A DNA stretch of 64,000 nt. It comes from Clostridium felsineum DSM 794. GTDB lineage: Bacteria > Bacillota > Clostridia > Clostridiales > Clostridiaceae. The stretch spans positions 4,712,001 to 4,776,000 of the forward strand of contig NZ_CP096980.1 in NCBI RefSeq assembly GCF_002006355.2, written 5' to 3'. The notes below the pieces were generated by a model. That model was not told the DNA's origin, searched no databases, and saw only the letters and a list, made by a program, of their open reading frames with translations. A program made the position numbers and the translations under genes. Of the stretch, positions 47,053-55,406 are shown piece after piece. The stretch's first letter is position 1; each line of letters begins with the position of its first letter.

Positions 47053-47735
47053 ATTTCCTCCGCACTTTTTAAAGTCCCATCCTGCATGTACAATATTCTA
47101 TCTGCTCTCTCTGCAACTTTTCTATCATGAGTTATCATTATAATAGTCATATTGTATTTTTCCCTGAATTTATCAAAGATATCTAAAACAACTTTGCCAT
47201 TTTTACTGTCTAATGCTCCTGTCGGCTCATCTGCCAGTAAAATTTTAGGTTCTCCTGCTAGTGCCCTTGCTATAGCAATCCTTTGTTGTTCCCCTCCGGA
47301 TAATTGATTAGGCAAAGATTTCTTTTTATCCTTTAATCCCACAATATCTATTAGTTCATTAACTTTACTTTTAGCATCAATTCCCTTTTTAGAAAAAAAT
47401 AAAGGTATTTCAACATTTTCCTCTGCATTTAAAGTTGAAATTAAATTAAAGGATTGAAATACTATACCTATATTTTCATTTCTAAATTCGGTTAATTTGT
47501 TTTGATTTAGTTTCTTTATATCCACGTAATTAATCATGATTTTTCCTTTGCTTGCCTTGTCTATACAAGCTAATATACCTAGCAGCGTGCTTTTACCACT
47601 TCCACTAGGACCCATTATAGCCACATATTCTCCTCTTTCCACTTTAAAATTTATATCTTTTAAAATTTCAATTTTTTCATTCTCTAATCCTACAGATTTA
47701 CAGATATTTTCTGCTTGTATTATATAATCTGGCAT
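47049..47735 (-). CDS. ABC ATPase of the MacB/LolD type
   Basis: This 228-residue ATPase has Walker A GPSGSGKST (near 42), Q-loop V-F-Q-S-F, signature LSGGEQQR (near 145), Walker B ILLADEPTGALDSK (near 160) and H-loop MITHDRKVA. Length and the E-P-T-G-A-L-D-S phrase are typical of MacB/LolD. It is the first gene of a two-gene operon with the FtsX-like permease. Confidence 0.9.
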   Translation of the reverse strand: MPDYIIQAENICKSVGLENEKIEILKDINFKVERGEYVAIMGPSGSGKSTLLGILACIDKASKGKIMINYVDIKKLNQNKLTEFRNENIGIVFQSFNLISTLNAEENVEIPLFFSKKGIDAKSKVNELIDIVGLKDKKKSLPNQLSGGEQQRIAIARALAGEPKILLADEPTGALDSKNGKVVLDIFDKFREKYNMTIIMITHDRKVAERADRILYMQDGTLKSAEEI

Positions 47736-47833
47736 ATGCTCACCCTTTCCTTACTAGATGTTATCTACATTATGATGCATAATTACATATATGTAAATAG
47801 TTGTATATCTATTGTGCTAATTTTGAGTATAAT

Positions 47834-47867
47834 ATTAGAAGGGCAGTAATTTAACCACCCTTCTAAT
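47834..47867. terminator. Terminator after the dipeptide epimerase gene
   Basis: ATTAGAAGGG / CCCTTCTAAT stem with a 14-base loop, two bases past the epimerase stop. Confidence 0.8.
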
Positions 47868-47869
47868 AA

Positions 47870-48952
47870 TCATTTTAAATTATTTATTCCTTTAATCCCT
47901 AGTCCATACCCTTCTGTTAATGCTATATTGCTATTATCATAGCTTGCCCCACCTAAAACGTCATCTCTACTACAAAGTACAGGACCGTCTAAATCAATTT
48001 TTGTTATTACACTTTTAGCTGCTGCTAAATGAACTGCGGCTGTAACACTAACTTTACCCTCAAGCATACACCCTAGCATACACTCCATTCCATAAACTTC
48101 AGCTAAGGAACATACCTTAAGTGCATTATGTATTCCCCCTGTTTTCATAAGCTTTATATTTATTAAATCAGCTGCTCTCATTTCCATAACCTTTGCTGCA
48201 TCCTTAGGAGAAAATACACTCTCATCTGCCATAACAGGAATACTAACATTATCAGTTACCAGCTTTAAACCTTCTAAATCCCATGCCTTAACAGGCTGTT
48301 CTACTAGCTCTACTCTTAAACCTTCCTCGTAAAGCTCATTTAAAGTTCTTATAGCTTCTTTAGGTTGCCAGCCTTGATTGGCATCTATTCTTAGGTTTAC
48401 CTCATAACCAACCGCCTTCCTTATTGCCCTCATTCTGTCCATATCAAGTCTTGAATCCTTACCAACTTTTATTTTTAAAGTTTTATATCCAAGCTTTATA
48501 GCCTCTATACTATCTCTAGCCATTTCCTCTGGCGAATTTACGCTTATTGTAATATCAGTTTTGAGCTTCTTTCTAAAGCCTCCTAAAAGTTTGTACAAAG
48601 GTGCTTTATATGCCTGTCCGTATAAATCATAAAGTGCAATATCAACGGCGGCTTTGGCACTGGTATTTCCTACTATTGAGTTGTCCAACTTTATAAAAAT
48701 AGCTTCAAGATTTTCAATGTCCATACCTACTATACTCTTTTTTATGTAATTTTCTATTGCACCTTTTATAGACTCTGTTGTATCACCTGTAACTAATGCT
48801 GTTGAAGCCGCACTTCCAAAGCCCACACTTCCTGTATCTGTTACTATTTTTACTATTACGTCATCTACACTATTTACGCTTCTCACTGCTGTCTTAAATG
48901 GCTTTTTTAATGGTACAGATAAATGTCCTATGACTATATCTTTAATTACCAT
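47870..48952 (-). CDS. Dipeptide epimerase (L-Ala-D/L-Glu epimerase type, enolase superfamily)
   Basis: This 360-residue protein has an N-terminal capping domain (about 1-115) and a (beta/alpha) barrel with the muconate-lactonising subgroup residues: K-x-K in L-K-I-K-V-G (near 160), metal ligands in R-I-D-A-N (near 190), V-E-Q-P (near 215) and A-D-E-S (near 240), and the opposite Lys in I-K-L-M-K-T-G-G (near 264). Such enzymes convert L-Ala-D-Glu from cell-wall peptides into L-Ala-L-Glu for ordinary peptidases. The specificity is inferred from the surrounding peptidoglycan-salvage genes. It is 17 bases behind the RpiR-type regulator on the same strand. Confidence 0.85.
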   Translation of the reverse strand: MVIKDIVIGHLSVPLKKPFKTAVRSVNSVDDVIVKIVTDTGSVGFGSAASTALVTGDTTESIKGAIENYIKKSIVGMDIENLEAIFIKLDNSIVGNTSAKAAVDIALYDLYGQAYKAPLYKLLGGFRKKLKTDITISVNSPEEMARDSIEAIKLGYKTLKIKVGKDSRLDMDRMRAIRKAVGYEVNLRIDANQGWQPKEAIRTLNELYEEGLRVELVEQPVKAWDLEGLKLVTDNVSIPVMADESVFSPKDAAKVMEMRAADLINIKLMKTGGIHNALKVCSLAEVYGMECMLGCMLEGKVSVTAAVHLAAAKSVITKIDLDGPVLCSRDDVLGGASYDNSNIALTEGYGLGIKGINNLK

Positions 48953-48969
48953 AATACTACACTTCCTAT

Positions 48970-49821
48970 CTACTTAATTCTCTTTCCCTTTGTTGACTTC
49001 CTTGTGTTTTCAAGAAACGTCTTAACATCTTTTAACATACGACCTGCAACAGAGGTAAAGAGTATATCTATAACATTTAACTGAGCTATTCTTGAGGACA
49101 TAGCACCACTCCTAAAGGTGATTTCTGGAGATAAAACAAATAAGTTTATATCACACAAATCACTTATAGAATTACTTCCAAACTTAGTTATACTTATAGT
49201 AGTTGCACCAGCTTCTTTTGCCACTTTAATGGATTCAAAGGTATCTCTAGTTTCTCCTGAATAGGAAATTGCAACAGCTACATCTCCTTTTCTAAGATTA
49301 GAAGCACATTCCACTTGAAGATGGGTATCTGAAGTGGCTCTTACATTTTTATTTATTCTCATAAACTTTTGAAATGCATCTAACGCTACTATATAAGAAG
49401 CTCCTATGCCATAAAAATCAATCCTATCTGCCTTTGAAATTACATTTACCGCGGTTTCGATCTCTTTAGCGGATAGCACCTCCATAGTATTATCTATAGA
49501 CTTTTTGTTATTGTAGCTTATATTTTTTATTATAGTATCTAAATCATCCTTTGGATTTATATCCGTATACCTACTATCGCCCTCAACCTTTGATGCAGTA
49601 TCCTTAGCTATCATTATTCTGAATTCTTTATAACCCTTGTAATTTAAAATTTTGCAAAGCCTGACTACTGCTGATTGTGAAGAGCCACTTTTATCTGCAA
49701 GATCCTTTATGGATAAATCTGAAATTTCCTTAGGCTTATTTAAAATATATTCTGCTATTTTCTTTTCTGATGGATTTAAATCATTGATTATTTCTCGTAT
49801 ACGAATTAAACTTCCGTACAT
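48970..49821 (-). CDS. RpiR/MurR-family transcriptional regulator
   Basis: This 283-residue protein has an N-terminal helix-turn-helix (about 1-75: I-A-E-Y-I-L-N, L-A-D-K-S-G-S-S-Q-S-A-V-V-R-L-C-K) and a C-terminal SIS sugar-phosphate-binding domain (about 125-260: D-F-Y-G-I-G-A-S, A-I-S-Y-S-G-E-T-R-D). MurR proteins of this type respond to MurNAc-6-phosphate. Between an epimerase and NagB, this one probably controls muropeptide use. A TGAAA-N5-TTTCA dyad lies in its own upstream region, which is shared with the divergent hydrolase-nagB pair. Confidence 0.88.
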   Translation of the reverse strand: MYGSLIRIREIINDLNPSEKKIAEYILNKPKEISDLSIKDLADKSGSSQSAVVRLCKILNYKGYKEFRIMIAKDTASKVEGDSRYTDINPKDDLDTIIKNISYNNKKSIDNTMEVLSAKEIETAVNVISKADRIDFYGIGASYIVALDAFQKFMRINKNVRATSDTHLQVECASNLRKGDVAVAISYSGETRDTFESIKVAKEAGATTISITKFGSNSISDLCDINLFVLSPEITFRSGAMSSRIAQLNVIDILFTSVAGRMLKDVKTFLENTRKSTKGKRIK

Positions 49822-49872
49822 TAACTTATCCTCACTTTTTAAAATTATTTTTCAGTAAAATTGTACTATAAA

Positions 49873-49887
49873 TGAAATATTTTTTCA
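49873..49887. promoter_or_regulatory. RpiR/MurR-type operator dyad
   Basis: TGAAA (49873-49877) and TTTCA (49883-49887) form an inverted repeat with a five-base centre, a shape common for RpiR-family sites. It lies between the regulator gene and the divergent beta-lactamase-like gene. No -10/-35 pair was clear enough to report here. Confidence 0.5.
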
Positions 49888-50007
49888 ACATACTTAAAAA
49901 AGCTTACCTCCTTAATTTTTATCCTTATACACTATACTTGAAATTATATCCATTTTATGATAATTTTTATGTAAAGGCTTTTATAAAAAATAAAGTAGGT
50001 GATAAAT

Positions 50008-50796
50008 TTGTACGATCTTAAAGCTTTAGATAATGCTATTAAAAATATTCTAGCTTTACGCTGTGAAGACATTTCATTGGTTTTTTTAGATTTGAATAAC
50101 ACTTCAAACTATATATATATTAATGAAAATAAAATATTTCCTTCTGCCAGCACTATAAAAGTACTAATACTAGCAGAAGCCTTAAATGAAGTTCTTAATG
50201 GGAAGCTTTCTTTAGATGCACCAATTGAAGTAAAAACCTCAGATAAAGTACCTTACAGTATATTAACCTCCCTTACTAATAATAAATACCCTCTTATAGA
50301 TCTTTTAACTCTCATGATTATATCCAGTGACAATACTGCTTCAAACATTTTAATAGACCTTTTAACAATGGATTCTATAAACAACTATGGACAAAGCATC
50401 GGTTTAAAAAATACTTCTTTAAAAAGAAAAATGATGGATTCTAAAGCTGTACAAAGAGGAATGGACAACCTAACCAGTGCCTTTGATATGTTAACTTTAT
50501 TTAAAAAAATATATAATCATGAGCTTCTAAATCCTAAAATGTGTAATTTAATACTAAAAATTTTAGGTGCTAATACTGATCAGGAGGTTCTTTTAAGATA
50601 TTTAGAGGCGGATATACGCTGTGCACACAAAACTGGTGACCTTTCCAATTTAAATCATGACATTGGGGTATTTAAAACAAAAACCTCAGAATATATACTA
50701 GGAGTATTTGTTCGAAATGCTGATTTTAATTATGTGGCTAAAGACCTTATAGGTAAGGTTTCTAAAATAGTTTATGATTTTTTAACTTGTATTTAA
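50008..50796 (+). CDS. Class A beta-lactamase-like serine hydrolase
   Basis: This is a 262-residue protein with no signal peptide. The three penicillin-recognising motifs are visible: S-T-I-K (near 48, the S-x-x-K nucleophile), S-D-N (near 107) and H-K-T-G (near 206). The usual omega-loop Glu-x-x-Leu-Asn is not evident around R-K-M-M-D-S-K. Cytoplasmic location plus salvage neighbours suggest hydrolysis of a muropeptide-derived amide or ester rather than antibiotic resistance. AGGTGAT at 49997-50003 supports TTG 50008; the GTG at 49999 is inside that site. It is co-directional with nagB. Confidence 0.75.
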   Translation: MYDLKALDNAIKNILALRCEDISLVFLDLNNTSNYIYINENKIFPSASTIKVLILAEALNEVLNGKLSLDAPIEVKTSDKVPYSILTSLTNNKYPLIDLLTLMIISSDNTASNILIDLLTMDSINNYGQSIGLKNTSLKRKMMDSKAVQRGMDNLTSAFDMLTLFKKIYNHELLNPKMCNLILKILGANTDQEVLLRYLEADIRCAHKTGDLSNLNHDIGVFKTKTSEYILGVFVRNADFNYVAKDLIGKVSKIVYDFLTCI

Positions 50797-50907
50797 AAAA
50801 GTGAAGGTATGAAAGCTATAATTAATGGGAAAATAATTATTGAAAAGGTAAGTATATCAATTGATAAAATTTCAATGTAAAAACCATAATTATAGGAGGT
50901 AAAATAT

Positions 50908-51633
50908 TTGAAAATAGTAACTGTTGATGATTATAGTGAGATGAGCAAATTTGCTGCTAAAATAGTTGCAAGCCAAGTAATCTTAAAGGATAACAGTGTC
51001 CTTGGTTTAGCAACTGGCGACACACCTCTTCAGATGTATAGAGAACTTATAAATTTATATAATGAAGAGGAACTAGACTTTTCAAAAATAACTACTTTTA
51101 ATCTTGATGAATATTACGGTATTTCAGAAGATAACCCTCACAGTTATCACTACTACATGAAGAATAATTTTTTTAAATTTATAAACATAGCTGATTCTAA
51201 TATAAACATACTTGATGGAAAGACTAAAAATATTGAGGACGAATGTAAAGCCTATGACAATAAAATAGCAGCTGCTGGTGGCATTGACCTTCAAGTTTTG
51301 GGCATTGGAGTAAATGGTCATATAGGCTTCAACGAGCCGGATGTGAACTTTGAAGCAGAAACTCATTTAGTAAAATTAGATAAAAAAACTGTAGAATCCA
51401 ATGCAAGATTTTTTGCATCAAAAGAAGATGTACCCATTTCTGCTTTAAGTATGGGAATAAAAACAATAATGCAATCTAGAAAAATACTATTACTGGCAAG
51501 TGGTCCTAAAAAAGCTGAGGCAGTTTTTAAAATGCTTAAGGAAAAAATATCTCCAGAGCTTCCCGCTTCAATACTTCAACTTCATAATGATACTACTGTA
51601 ATTGTTGATAAGGCTGCAAGTAGTATGTTGTAG
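50908..51633 (+). CDS. nagB: Glucosamine-6-phosphate deaminase NagB
   Basis: This 241-residue protein is full length for the short Gram-positive form. Motifs are L-A-T-G-D-T-P-L (near 36), F-N-L-D-E-Y-Y-G (near 64), the catalytic lid G-V-N-G-H-I-G-F-N-E-P (near 132) and S-A-L-S-M-G-I (near 176). It converts GlcN-6-P to fructose-6-P and ammonia, the last salvage step of the amino-sugar pathway. The deacetylase NagA is not in the window. GGAGGT precedes TTG 50908. Confidence 0.95.
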   Translation: MKIVTVDDYSEMSKFAAKIVASQVILKDNSVLGLATGDTPLQMYRELINLYNEEELDFSKITTFNLDEYYGISEDNPHSYHYYMKNNFFKFINIADSNINILDGKTKNIEDECKAYDNKIAAAGGIDLQVLGIGVNGHIGFNEPDVNFEAETHLVKLDKKTVESNARFFASKEDVPISALSMGIKTIMQSRKILLLASGPKKAEAVFKMLKEKISPELPASILQLHNDTTVIVDKAASSML

Positions 51634-51667
51634 CTTTATCATGGTGTATTTCCTTATTTATCTATGA

Positions 51668-51883
51668 CCAACCTTATTTCTTGCTGAATCAACCTACATT
51701 CTACACGAAAGTTCTCTTAAGGATTATTACATGAAAAAACGTAATACTGGTAAGCATCATTTAACTGTTATTGGTACTTTAGCTCATAAACTTACTAACA
51801 TTATTTTTACTATTATTAGACCTTTTATTGTAGTTAAAGTAATTGAAAATTTTTTATTATTTAATGTCCTAATTGTATTGTAA
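51668..51883 (+). pseudogene. IS110-type transposase C-terminal remnant
   Basis: The frame has no start but is open to a stop at 51883. It encodes L-F-L-A-E-S-T-Y followed by L-K-D-Y-Y-M-K-K-R, T-G-K-H-H-L-T-V-I-G-T-L-A-H-K-L and I-I-F-T-I-I. This is the familiar C-terminal signature of IS110-family transposases (a Y-Y-x-K-K-R then G-K-H-H-x-x-x-x-G-x-x-A-x-K-L series). The catalytic DEDD and Ser parts are missing. It fills most of the 396-base gap between nagB and the toxin island, and no terminal repeats are visible. Confidence 0.75.
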
Positions 51884-52029
51884 ATTCAAACGATTACACT
51901 AAACTAATGTTTTTATAATTCTGTTATACCTCTTTAAAAAATCTATTTTATGAGATGAATTTCTTCCTAAAATCACTTTTTAATAAAAGTAAATAATAAT
52001 TTTTCTTTCAAGCAACTTCATACTTATTA

Positions 52030-52311
52030 TTATAAATCTTTAAGCACTTCATCACCAGATACTACTTTATTAAACTCAGCGGAATCAAATAACACAATTC
52101 CCACATTTATCTTTCCTGCAATTGATGTTGGTATATCAACTTTTTTCACCTTAAAATTCAACTCATTTGTTGAACTTTTGACTATTATATTTTTTCCAGT
52201 AATATCAAGACTATATAAAGGAAATTTGTTATCAACTCCTCCAATAATAATACATCCTCTTTTTTCATCTTTAATGGTTAAGCCTACATTCATTATTTTT
52301 TTATAAACCAT
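52030..52311 (-). CDS. Small toxin-island protein, 93 residues (family A, copy 2)
   Basis: I do not recognise a named family. It shares a pattern with the 99-residue protein at 54483: I-I-G-G/N near the start, a Leu/Thr-G-K phrase, then V-D-I-P-T-S-I-A-G-K-I-N-V-G-I against V-D-I-P-I-S-I-V-G-K-K-C-S-I-N-I. It is predicted to be soluble and all-beta. It follows the 62-residue gene by nine bases. Because both copies lie at the ends of toxin modules, an immunity or accessory role is likely, but no evidence beyond position supports this. Confidence 0.6.
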   Translation of the reverse strand: MVYKKIMNVGLTIKDEKRGCIIIGGVDNKFPLYSLDITGKNIIVKSSTNELNFKVKKVDIPTSIAGKINVGIVLFDSAEFNKVVSGDEVLKDL

Positions 52312-52320
52312 AAAATGCTC

Positions 52321-52509
52321 CTATCTTTCAAGAATATCTAGTGAATTTCTAACATCATTTATCTTTAAATTTCCATTTTTCAATCGATTGACAGCATCCC
52401 GTAAAAGGGTATACCTTTCACTTGAAGTTAAATTTGACGTAAATCTTGCTACCCTAATGCTAGCCTGCGCCTCATCTAATGCAGTATTATATTCATTTCT
52501 AACTGTCAC
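52321..52509 (-). CDS. Small helical toxin-island protein, 62 residues (family B, copy 2)
   Basis: This is a short, probably helical protein (A-L-D-E-A-Q-A-S-I-R-V-A-R-F, E-R-Y-T-L-L-R-D-A-V-N-R-L). The only in-frame start is GTG at 52509, which overlaps the stop of a toxin remnant and lacks a strong ribosome site. A decayed copy occurs at 54795-54987 with matching V-A-R-F and T-L-L-R-D strings. Its function is unknown; pairing with the family A gene in both modules suggests that they work together. Confidence 0.5.
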   Translation of the reverse strand: MTVRNEYNTALDEAQASIRVARFTSNLTSSERYTLLRDAVNRLKNGNLKINDVRNSLDILER

Positions 52510-52655
52510 ATTATTGATGTATTTGTACTGTTTACCTCATCTATAACAAATATCTTATCCTCAGGGAAACCTAATTTTTTTGAATACTTTTTCTCCTTGA
52601 GTTTTAGATCCAGTTTTATCTCCTGTAAGCCAATCTTCAAAATTATCAAAATATC
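52505..52655 (-). pseudogene. Third toxin remnant (cassette fragment)
   Basis: The minus strand at about 52580-52655 encodes F-D-N-F-E-D-W-L-T-G-D-K-T-G-S-K-T-Q-G-E. This is nearly the same as F-D-K-F-A-D-W-L-T-G-D-K-P-G-S-K-T-Q-G-E in the second toxin and clearly related to the central part of the intact toxin. After a frame change it ends with F-P-E-D-K-I-F-V-I-D-E-V-N-S-T and a TGA at 52505. Most of the cassette and the toxic domain are missing, so it cannot be functional. Confidence 0.65.
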
Positions 52656-52745
52656 TTCACTTTTTTACATATTTATTAATAACTGATAAAAAACAACGAA
52701 TCTGCTTACTTAATTTTCAGCTGATTCATTATTTTAAAATTATCC

Positions 52746-53384
52746 TTATTTATTGAAATACTCATATACTATTCTATCTAGTTTTTCATTTCCTTTTTCA
52801 GTCTCCGCTAAATATTCGATAAAAAATTCATTTATACAATGACTTTTAAAGTGACTTAAATATAAAAATTCTGTTTCCATGTTTTTATTAAGAGTCCATT
52901 CACTAAATTGCTTTTGGCATAGCTTAATAACATTTTCTATAAAACAATCATCATTGGTTTCCAATAACATTTTTAGTATAAAGTCTCTTTCATCTTCTTT
53001 ATCTCTTTTTATTATTTCGTACATCTCTTGTTTACCCATCTCTGACATATATATATCTTTTTTAGCATTCCCAAAATCTTCTATAGAAGAACCTGCTTCA
53101 TCATATAACATTGACCAAAATTTATTATAAGAGATAAACTTATGAGTAAATCTATACGTATTCTCTGATATATTTTTTTCAATATAATTAGTATTTTTAT
53201 TTGAAATTATCTCAAAATACTTTGATTCATATGGAATTACACTGCCATAATCATCTTCAATCTTAAACATATAGTATTGTTTTTCTCCAACACTTATTGT
53301 AACCTCACCTTCATATACTGTATATACTTTGTTTATTGTTATATTAGGTAACTTATTGCTATTATTTATACATTTTATTCTCAT
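52746..53384 (-). CDS. Probable immunity protein of the broken second toxin
   Basis: This 212-residue protein begins with a small beta-rich unit (residues 1-65, resembling SH3-like M-R-I-K-C-I-N-N-S units found in other bacterial proteins), followed by an all-helical region (about 75-212). It is acidic overall. ATG 53384 lies four bases beyond the toxin pseudogene's stop (53389), the normal position of a polymorphic-toxin immunity gene. I do not recognise a named immunity family. It remains intact although its toxin is broken, as expected if it still protects against related strains. Confidence 0.6.
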   Translation of the reverse strand: MRIKCINNSNKLPNITINKVYTVYEGEVTISVGEKQYYMFKIEDDYGSVIPYESKYFEIISNKNTNYIEKNISENTYRFTHKFISYNKFWSMLYDEAGSSIEDFGNAKKDIYMSEMGKQEMYEIIKRDKEDERDFILKMLLETNDDCFIENVIKLCQKQFSEWTLNKNMETEFLYLSHFKSHCINEFFIEYLAETEKGNEKLDRIVYEYFNK

Positions 53385-53388
53385 TATT

Positions 53389-54124
53389 TCACCTCATTTT
53401 AGTAGGAATAAAATTTTTATCTAAATCTATAATCCAAAATAGATCTTTTGGATTCGATCTCAAATTTTTAGGTTTGGGTATTTTTATTTTACTATCAAAA
53501 GAACTTACTTCACCAGTCTTAAAATTTTCATAGTAATGTATCTTTCCTTCTTCAAACTCTGTATTATATAAATACTTTCACTCCATTTTCCACCACTCAT
53601 TTATATTAGATCCATCTTTAGTCAATATATCCACAGCTTTTTGATCCCACAAATCTGCCCTGTTAATAATTTTTTAGAATTATTTATAATATCTTCTTTC
53701 ATTAATACTTTTCTATATTGCTGATATGCATATAAATCATTTGGAACTGTATCATATACTTTATAGTTACTCTTCCCATTCTTCCCCACATTAACCACTG
53801 GCATTTCTTCGCTGTTTTCCATAACTTCATTTATTCTGTCCATGCTAGCAAGACCTCTATCACCAATTTCAAATTCACTTTGAAGTTCCATAGCAAAATT
53901 TTGATTACTAAATGCCATTTCTGTGTACTGTGCGGCTATTACTTCTTCACCTTGAGTTTTAGATCCAGGTTTATCTCCTGTAAGCCAATCTGCAAACTTA
54001 TCAAAAATACATTGTTTATAATTTGCTTTCTTAGATTTAAAGCATCCATTATGTTTTGGCACATAATAAGTGATGCGGCTGATATGTAGGATACTTGGAG
54101 TGAAACTAATATCTTATTTAACAA
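53389..54124 (-). pseudogene. Second toxin gene: shared WXG-like cassette, different C-terminus, several frame breaks
   Basis: Pieces in successive frames together make a toxin. From 54124, L-N-K-I-L-V-S-L-Q-V-S-Y-I-S-A-A-S matches residues 31-47 of the intact toxin. Then, after a deletion and frame change, come F-A-D-W-L-T-G-D-K-P-G-S-K and the nearly identical middle part up to V-V-N-V-G-K-N. The C-terminal part is unrelated to TNT: N-D-L-Y-A-Y-Q-Q-Y, then after another frame change near 53667 L-W-D-Q-K-A-V-D-I-L-T-K-D-G-S, an in-frame stop near 53580, and I-H-Y-Y-E-N-F-K-T-G-E. The start codon region is missing. The toxic activity of this C-terminus is unknown. Confidence 0.75.
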
Positions 54125-54276
54125 TTAAAGTCAAAGCTGTTTCAAAACCTTAAAGTCTTAAAACAGCCTTAATTTACTATTCATTAATTTTCCACTAACC
54201 CATATATAGAGTATTTATTTTTTAATTTAATGAACGCACTGCCTTCATTTTTCAACCTTTTATATATTCATTATCT
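54124..54276 (-). repeat. Diverged copy of the 3' end of namZ plus its terminator (copy A)
   Basis: This stretch aligns with 57421-57571 almost base for base. It first repeats the AAGCTGTTT…AAACAGCCTT hairpin and then a coding tail that still reads I-K-L-K-N-K-Y-S-I-Y-G-L before a stop, as at the end of NamZ (I-K-L-K-N-K-Y-S-I-Y-G-L-A-K-N). An in-frame stop upstream shows that it is not functional. It places the left boundary of a tandem duplication. The 200 bases from 54277 to 54482 hold further decayed coding DNA (K-N-V-E-F-V-I-D-N-V with a frame break) that I cannot assign. Confidence 0.85.
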
Positions 54277-54482
54277 GTAATATATTATATAATTTAGTTG
54301 CACTAATTTTACTCTTAACATTATCAATCACAAACTCTACGTTCTTAATATTATCTTTCTTAACTATCCAATATGATTTATTCTAAAAGCTTCTTTAAAT
54401 AATCCTTTATACTCTATATTATATATGAGTCTTAGCTTTTAGATTTCTTATCTTAGTATATTCTTTTAATAACTGCTTTAAA

Positions 54483-54782
54483 TTAATGATCTTCTTTAAT
54501 ATTATAAACTACGGAACCTATTTCTATATTAAATATATTAATTGAATTTCCTATGCAAATATTAATACTGCACTTTTTTCCTACTATTGATATAGGTATA
54601 TCAACGCCCGTAACATTGTAGGTACTATAATTACCATTTTTCATGCACACAAATATCCTTTTACCTATTAAGGTTCTAATTTCATTTGGTGTTAATGATT
54701 TAAGTTCATCATTGTTCCCAATAATAACTACTCCTAACTTAGGTAATTCAAATATATCCTTAATTTCTATAATCTTTTCCAT
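54483..54782 (-). CDS. Small toxin-island protein, 99 residues (family A, copy 1)
   Basis: This paralogue of the 93-residue protein at 52030 has V-V-I-G-N-N-D near the start, T-L-I-G-K-R-I-F-V, and V-D-I-P-I-S-I-V-G-K. It is soluble and beta-rich, with three Cys. AGAGG upstream gives ATG 54782. It follows a decayed family B gene, so the B-A gene order is the same in both modules. Its function is unknown. Confidence 0.6.
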   Translation of the reverse strand: MEKIIEIKDIFELPKLGVVIIGNNDELKSLTPNEIRTLIGKRIFVCMKNGNYSTYNVTGVDIPISIVGKKCSINICIGNSINIFNIEIGSVVYNIKEDH

Positions 54783-54794
54783 TGAATTCCTCTT

Positions 54795-54987
54795 TTAACG
54801 CTTCTCTATATATAATATATCTTTTACATCGCGAATTTTAATTCCTGCATTATTTAATAGGTTGCTAATATCTCGTAGAAGGGTAATTCTTTATGTTGAA
54901 ATCAAATCAATCCCAAACCTTGCAACTATTATACTATCCTAGCCTTTATCTATAGCACTTATATGCTAATACTGCCCTTTTACTCAT
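54795..54987 (-). pseudogene. Decayed family B gene (copy 1)
   Basis: The minus strand encodes, with two in-frame stops and a frame change near the start, S-A-I-D-K-G, then S-I-I-V-A-R-F, I-T-L-L-R-D-I and I-R-D-V-K-D-I-L. This matches the intact 62-residue protein at 52321 (A-L-D-E-A, S-I-R-V-A-R-F, Y-T-L-L-R-D-A, I-N-D-V-R-N-S-L). Confidence 0.65.
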
Positions 54988-55406
54988 AATGAACCGAGTA
55001 TAAATTTAATTTCAATCTGAAAGAATATCTATTCCTATATTTATTGTAGCAATATCAACCCTATATGAATTATTATTAAAACATAAGATACTTGGGTTTT
55101 GCCCAATTTCAGTAAATTAATTAGCTAAGTGTTCCATATCCTCTATTTCATTTGTGATTTATGAATTTATAGTTTTAAAGTATATACTTAATTTAGATAA
55201 TACCAAAATTATATTTACCTTCATAATGCTTGCTAAAATTCCCAATATTCCTTAAATGGTTATTTTTTTCATTTTCAAAGATTATACTTTAGGATAACTC
55301 ATCTTTATTTTTATCTACTGCTTCTTTTATCTTTTGTCCTAAAATTTATTTATTGATAAAAAATGTTGCCTTACCTATTTCCAATGAAATTAAAGCAAAT
55401 CTCAGT
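54988..55406. other. 419-base gap in the toxin island
   Basis: There is no intact gene. On the minus strand at about 55010-55150 a short frame ends N-N-N-S-Y-R-V-D-I-A-T-I-N-I-G-I-D-I-L, which faintly recalls the family A proteins and may be another decayed copy. The rest is A/T-rich and shows nothing I can name. Confidence 0.35.

Noticed and set aside
50008..50796. Antibiotic-resistance beta-lactamase
   Set aside because: There is no signal peptide, the omega-loop Glu is not evident, and the neighbours are cell-wall salvage genes.
53939..54124. Independent 61-residue gene
   Set aside because: It is the displaced N-terminal piece of the broken second toxin; the rest of that frame reads antifunctional sequence over the toxin's middle part.
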